A stretch of 64,000 nucleotides of DNA, from NCBI GenBank assembly GCA_031763025.1, contig JASSKH010000029.1, positions 1,550,001 through 1,614,000 of the forward strand. Reading direction: 5' to 3'. A program made the position numbers and the translations under genes. Shown here in pieces: positions 59,076 to 64,000 of this stretch. The stretch's first letter is position 1; each line of letters begins with the position of its first letter. The notes beneath the pieces were generated by a model. It was not told the DNA's origin and did no database searches. It saw only the letters and a program-made list of their open reading frames with translations. The DNA is from Macrocystis pyrifera. Its lineage: Eukaryota > Sar > Phaeophyceae > Laminariales > Laminariaceae.

Positions 59076-59407
59076 AAAACAACAACAACACCAAACGCGT
59101 GGAACCTACACACACTCTTCTCCCAAGTTCGAGGACATCGCTACAAAAGTCGTTGGAGAAAGGGATCGACTAAGCACTACCAGGTATACTGCAACAGCAA
59201 CACAGGTGAGACTTGATGGCTGTGATGGACATGGTGGATTGTGGCTTGAGCGTCATACAGCAGTAGTAGAGCTAGCCCACGGCCCATGGTTTTCTCGATT
59301 TATTTAATCCGCATCTACCGTATACGTACGAGTACCCCCGTGTATCTGTCACCGACTCTATCTCTCTTGATTTTAGTGTGCAAACATAATTTGTTTGTCC
59401 GTGCCCC

Positions 59408-60013
59408 TCACACGGTGTAGATAGATAGATACTCGTACTGCTGTATGTAGGATAGATGGGTGTACTGCTTGCTGCAGAAGATTGCGAAGGAAATCACACA
59501 CCCCAGACGTGAAGCAAGCGAGCAGCAAGCAGGAAGGAAAAGAAGCACCACGCACAGCCCGCGCCTGCTCGTACGACGGGTGTGTTTTTCTCCCACACGA
59601 GCGCGCATACCATGCCAAGCCAACAAGAGAGCGAACGAAACGACTTTTTCAATGCGCTTGGTATTTTGACCGACAGAACAAGAGGGTACCAAACACACAG
59701 CAGCTGCTGCAGCTATTAATAGCCAGTGCCCCGCGAACAACAGCAGGAGGAGGAGCGGTAGAAACAGAAACCACGACGCCTTGCTCGTTCCGTCTTTGAT
59801 TTGGTCTTCTCGCATACAGCGTGCACTCTCAACTGACTCCAGAGAGAGCGTGTGCCGATGTTCTAGGGGGTTGGATGCTGTGAAAGAACACGTGGACCCC
59901 AGAAAACCAGCAGCAGCCGGCAGAGGAAACAGGCCGAAATACCCTGCGCGTTCTGTTCTACAGTTACAGTAGTTGTGTCCCCCGCGCACGTATTCGAAGC
60001 TGCGAACGAGCAT
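59408..60013 (-). CDS. Hypothetical ORF with membrane segment (C2)
   Basis: Counterpart of 46534-45902. It shares the FLFLPLLLLLLFAGHWLLIA segment and diverges after WHGMRARVGE by a frameshift. Confidence 0.25.
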   Translation of the reverse strand: MLVRSFEYVRGGHNYCNCRTERAGYFGLFPLPAAAGFLGSTCSFTASNPLEHRHTLSLESVESARCMREDQIKDGTSKASWFLFLPLLLLLLFAGHWLLIAAAAAVCLVPSCSVGQNTKRIEKVVSFALLLAWHGMRARVGEKHTRRTSRRGLCVVLLFLPACCSLASRLGCVISFAIFCSKQYTHLSYIQQYEYLSIYTV

Positions 60014-61153
60014 GCCGAGGCCACGAGCGCGTACCTACTCCCTTCGTGATCCGCGCAGCAAGAAGGGAGAGTGTGAACCGGAAAGTATCAGAATAGGATT
60101 TCTCATCACAGCCTCCTTCTCATCGCGCGTGTGCTGGTAGTGCGGAGTCCATCTACTCGTACTGCTGTTGTATAGTCATGTCATACCGTGCTCCTTCTGT
60201 TCGGGCGTGCACCGTTTTTTCGGCCTCTCGCACTCGCGTTCGTAGCTGTACTCGAACTTGTTCTTTGTCGTATACCTGGTACAGCAGTCTTGCGTTGTGT
60301 CGGTTTGCTACTCGTACTCGTACATTCATTCTGTTGTAGTCGTACGAAGTGGTACTCGTACTCGCGCTTGCTCTTTTTTTTTGTAGAGTTTTACTGGTAT
60401 GGTACAGTAGTAGTGTTTGCTCGACATGTGCTTCGGTTTTTTCTCGAAGAACCACGCTTGGCGTTTCGAGCATGTACATATATGTGCGTAGGTTTGTGCC
60501 CACAGTAATACATTACGAACACGGTGTGTTTCGGTATCATACGTATGGCGTGTAGTCCGCTCGTCATGGTAGGAAGGCAAGGTAAAGCGTGCGGGGTCTA
60601 GATTACATCATATAGCGGGTTGGGCGCCATCCAGCCCAACCGTACATCGAAATCACCCGATCATGAGAAGAAAATACATAAAAATGATGATGCAGGTCAA
60701 AGAACCTCGATTTCCCAACTTCAGACCGGGTTAACTTTGTATACTAAACATGATATGTTTTTTTCCTTGAGGAATTTTCCTGCGATCGATTCGGCGAGCG
60801 AGCAGGCGAAAAATGGAATGTGTCCTCTCTCAAAAAAGACTACAGCAAGCAGCTGGTCGGCCCGAACAAAGTCAGGAATGAGCGCATATTTCTGCCCATG
60901 AAGAAGCTGGGAGTGTTGAGAAAACCGCTATTTCTACCATACGACATAATCAGCAGCAGCGCAGCTAGCCGTTCTAGACAATGCAGCTTCAAGTGCACTG
61001 TCACTGTCTTCGTCCTTTGTACAGCGGCGACGCAGCCGCGATTATTCGCGGTAACCGCCGCGAACTTATTATTATTATGCAATATTATTGTGCTACACAT
61101 AGTATCACTCTGTTACGAAATTTCAAGAAAAAAGACCACACACATGCTGGTGT

Positions 61154-61345
61154 TTGGTGTACACATCGCTCATCGTGACAACATCTATCAGTGCATTTTT
61201 TTTTTTTTTGTTCGTAGCATCAGGCAGCGGCAGCCCAGAGTGCATGGCAGCCTATGGATGGATGTTTCAGGTCATGTATTGTTATTGGCCTCCCACAAGC
61301 AGAGAAGAAGTGAGCCTCGTGCGTCGCCACTTACTTACAACCTGA
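61154..61345 (+). CDS. Hypothetical conserved ORF (C2)
   Basis: Counterpart of 49271-49516. Sequence is kept in the central part; the start differs because of a longer T run. Confidence 0.25.
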   Translation: MVYTSLIVTTSISAFFFFLFVASGSGSPECMAAYGWMFQVMYCYWPPTSREEVSLVRRHLLTT

Positions 61346-61661
61346 TGTCAAGAGTCACGTATAACCCACAAAAGGCAACGGTACCAACCGGCGCGTAACT
61401 GTCATGTAAAGAGACCGAACCAACATTTTGTCGTGTACCGGAGGTGTGGGTACGTACCAAGTGTTAGTTGTTGTTGCCCAAGTCCCCATTACTCTCTGTT
61501 TTGCATTCAATACATACATACCTCCGCTATTTTATAGATGCCGTAATAACTGCAGTCTGCTGTATTGTAATGTACGCGTATACGTCGTCGATGTTGTTCC
61601 GTAATTAATTCCAGGTCTGCCTGACCCTCTGTTAATAGTACCCTTTTCACTGCACGACTAC

Positions 61662-61741
61662 TTTTTTATAAATTTTAAAATACGTCAGCTGTGAATTCGA
61701 CTGATTAAATAGTTGATACTCAACTTTGCAAGCTGCGTGAT
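61662..61741 (-). mobile_element. 85-bp retroposon-like repeat, copy 3
   Basis: Present in C2 but absent from C1 at 49755. Flanked by ACTAC (61657-61661 and 61742-61746), which may be the target duplication. On the minus strand it ends in an A-rich TTTTAAAATTTATAAAAAA. Confidence 0.75.
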
Positions 61742-62341
61742 ACTACAGTTTATATACCAGGTACCGGGCATACATTTCCCTTCGCCGCTGCTCGGCGTGT
61801 TCATCCAACACATACAACAGTAGTAGCGCTATACATCGAGAGGCGATCTTAAGTTGTATTATTATCACCGTATTGAATAACAATGCCGCTCTTCTGAACC
61901 ATTCCACTATTACGCGGTAACTGTAGTTTTGAGTTAGCAGTAACTTTAATTGTAAATTGCCCCCCTCTTTTGGGCATCTCGCTCGCGCTCTCTCTTATTA
62001 TAGTATAGTGCATGCCCCTCAGCACATCGCCATTATATGCGTGTATCTGTGGAGCTTGAATCGCGCCCAAAAAAGCAGCACTGCCGTTCAAGCCGTTCAA
62101 GTGCCAAGGTTGGGCGTAAACAGAAACTCTGGGGTTTGTCGGGAGGTATTGAATCTCCAAATAAATACGTTTCACATAGAAGGCATATTTCGTTACAGCA
62201 GTACTGTTGTACTACTATACTGTAATAACAAACCATGATTTTTACGGCAACCCCCCTAACCCCCCTTTTTTGGTCGACTCGCCCCTGATTTTTCTTTTCT
62301 GTATGTCACCCGTTCCTCGGCACCGCCGGAAAGAGGGCAAG

Positions 62342-64000
62342 ATGTCTCGTTTCGTGAAGATCGCCGTGGTCCTGGTCACTCTCCAAGCCGCAGCCGGTAA
62401 GCCCATATATACGGTTATTCTCCACGGCTGGTCGCGGGCCCGGTTAAACCTCGCGGGTTGAGTCGAGTCGGGTCATGATCCGTGGAGAGCCCTCGTATTT
62501 TGTGCCATTATTTTTTTTTACGTTGTGACTCGTACATAGGTGAACACGAATTCATGAATCAATGTCTTGAATCACAGCAGTATTAGTATCAGTGAATTAG
62601 ATCGTTCTGTACCTCTTTCGTAGTACAGCAGCTCCATTAAGTCACTACCGGTCATTCATCCTTGTCCGGGACTGTATACGAGTAGTACCTGGTGTAGACT
62701 TGTAAGGGAAAACGACATATCTATTTAGTTCGGAGTGATAAAAGAGGGAGGACTACCATTGCGGCTTTGGAAGGTATCCGATTCAAGTTGGGAAATGGAA
62801 CTTGTACATACGGTAGGTATACATTGTCGGAGGGACAAAAAAACAACATATATCGACCCCTCTTCCCTCAAAACTGCACACCACCTCAAGTCATTAAATA
62901 ATCTAACACCACTACTCGATAACGTTATACACCTGGTTTCGTTGGTTTCCCCCCCCATTTTCATGTTACTACAGTTTCATATCTTGATTGTTTCAAACTT
63001 TAGCGCGTTCATATTACGGGGGGGCGTAGTAAATAGGGACCAAATGTTGTCAGTAAAAATAGGTAAACATACAGTTTTTTTTGTGTGTACCGTGGGCCCT
63101 ATTTAATATCGTCCTCCGGAATAATATAGTCATACTCTCAGACCACTCTGGCGCGAATTTTAAGGACAGATTGGCTGTCAAACACAGAAAAGGAATGATC
63201 CCACAGAAGGTATCATTCACCTTGGGATATGCTCCCGCCCGTTGCGTCGCACGCTTTCTTGCTTTTGGGTACAGAGAAGAGGGATAAAAATCGGCATCGT
63301 TGTCCGAAGGGTTTTCTATGCTCACTTTTTTTCTTTCGCTGAGAGTCGCCGTTGAAATTTCCCCGCACACATCTTTTGGTGCTCGGATTATTTGTTTTTG
63401 TTTTACAGCGGCTACCGGGAGCAAAGAACACGGACTCAGGGGGAGGCGCACCACAGCTGAAGATGACAAGAAGGTGCCAAGCGAAATCCCGAGCAGCGTG
63501 TAGTCTCTGACATCCATTCCATCTTGACTCGCTCGTTCGTTCTCCAGCTGCTGTCATTCGGCTATGTCCTGCTTTTCCCTGAAACCATGTTCTTAGGTGC
63601 GACCATCCGGTCGTTTTCCTGCCTGTCCATGGCAAAACAATATCGTGTACCTGGGATATGACTCACTCGCTCCCTCGCTCGCCATCCAATCATTTCTTGC
63701 TCGTCGTTGACACCACCATCTTCCCCTCGTCTCCCTCCGTCCCTCCCTGCCTCCCTCCCTTGCTCCCTCTCTCTTTTTCTCTCGCGGGATGTTCTGCAGG
63801 TGGTGCTCTGCAACTCCTTCGGCGGCTGTTCGGGCGGCTTCAACCCAATCCCTGACGCATCAACGACGCAGTGCTACGACAACAAGTGCGATGTTAAACA
63901 GTGCTGCGACTTGTTCTGCTCGTCGTTCGCGTGCCCCGACACGACCAACCTCGTCGACGACGCCGGTCACATCAAGTGTCACGACCAAGAGTGCGACAAG
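62342..64000 (+). CDS. Secreted Cys-rich module protein, copy B2 (partial)
   Basis: The model joins 62342-62396, 63409-63473 and 63800-64000, with the rest beyond the window. The signal peptide is identical to B1. Exon 2 reads EHGLRGRRTTAEDDKK, closer to A1/A2 in the RRTTAEDD part. Exon 3 encodes the first module and most of the second, all frames intact. Intron 1 (1012 bp) carries the MITE at 63014, and a remnant of the ACCCG element near 62440-62500. Confidence 0.8.
63014..63121. mobile_element. 105-bp-family MITE in B2 intron 1
   Basis: TTACGGGGGGGCGTAG to ATCGTCCTCCGGAA, TA on both sides. Same insertion as 51155-51258. Confidence 0.85.

Larger units (their letters stand above)
55855..64000 (+). 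repeat. Segmental duplication C/B, copy 2
   Basis: Direct copy of 43679-53330, continuing past the window end. It is interrupted by the insert 56041-57352. Stretches without listed genes hold only simple repeats and unconserved frames. Confidence 0.85.

Overview
This is eukaryotic DNA. Genes are split by introns with ordinary GT-AG borders, coding density is very low, and much of the sequence is repeats, hairpin transposons and decayed retro- and DNA transposons. Nothing resembles a bacterial operon, phage or CRISPR locus. The repeat types, the small secreted cysteine-rich modules and short (C/T)TAGGG-like tracts would fit an alga or related protist, possibly a stramenopile, but the sequence alone does not fix the lineage.

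Layout: (1) 594-12885 and 30289-43568 are two direct copies (A1, A2) of a segment of about 12-13 kb. (2) Between them, 12886-30288 is a graveyard. It holds a Helitron Rep relic on the minus strand (about 13560-15768), a non-LTR retrotransposon reverse transcriptase relic on the plus strand (about 27830-29330), several MITEs and a partial copy (19338-20105) of the next unit. (3) 43679-53330 and 55855-64000 are two direct copies (C1/B1, C2/B2) of a second segment. They differ by clear insertions: a 770-bp hAT-type element in C1 and an insert of about 1.3 kb in C2.

The best-supported genes are four paralogues of a small secreted cysteine-rich protein. Two lie on the minus strand (A1, 8297-6313; A2, 38915-36708) and two on the plus strand (B1, 50377-53326; B2, 62342 to the window end). 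All share exon 1 = 55 nt, exon 2 = 65 nt, exon 3 = 220 nt (full copies) and the same intron phases. They encode a signal peptide, a short linker, two modules of the form C-x4/5-C-x14-C-x4-C-x4-CC, then an Asp/Lys/Arg/Gly-rich linker and further modules. B1 has five modules and A2 four. A1 has two, because a deletion removed the distal modules. B2 runs off the window. I do not recognise a named family, and the function is unknown.

About 15 copies of a hairpin MITE of about 105 bp (ends TTACGGGGG...CCCCCGTAA, TA target duplications) are scattered through the window, several in introns of the cysteine-rich genes. Comparing paralogous segments gives filled and empty sites, which define the target-site duplications directly. 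Other families are a Stowaway-like MITE, a CAGTCCCGTTT hairpin, an 85-bp retroposon-like repeat with a 15-bp target duplication, and ACCCG pentamer arrays, one of them inside the hAT-type element.
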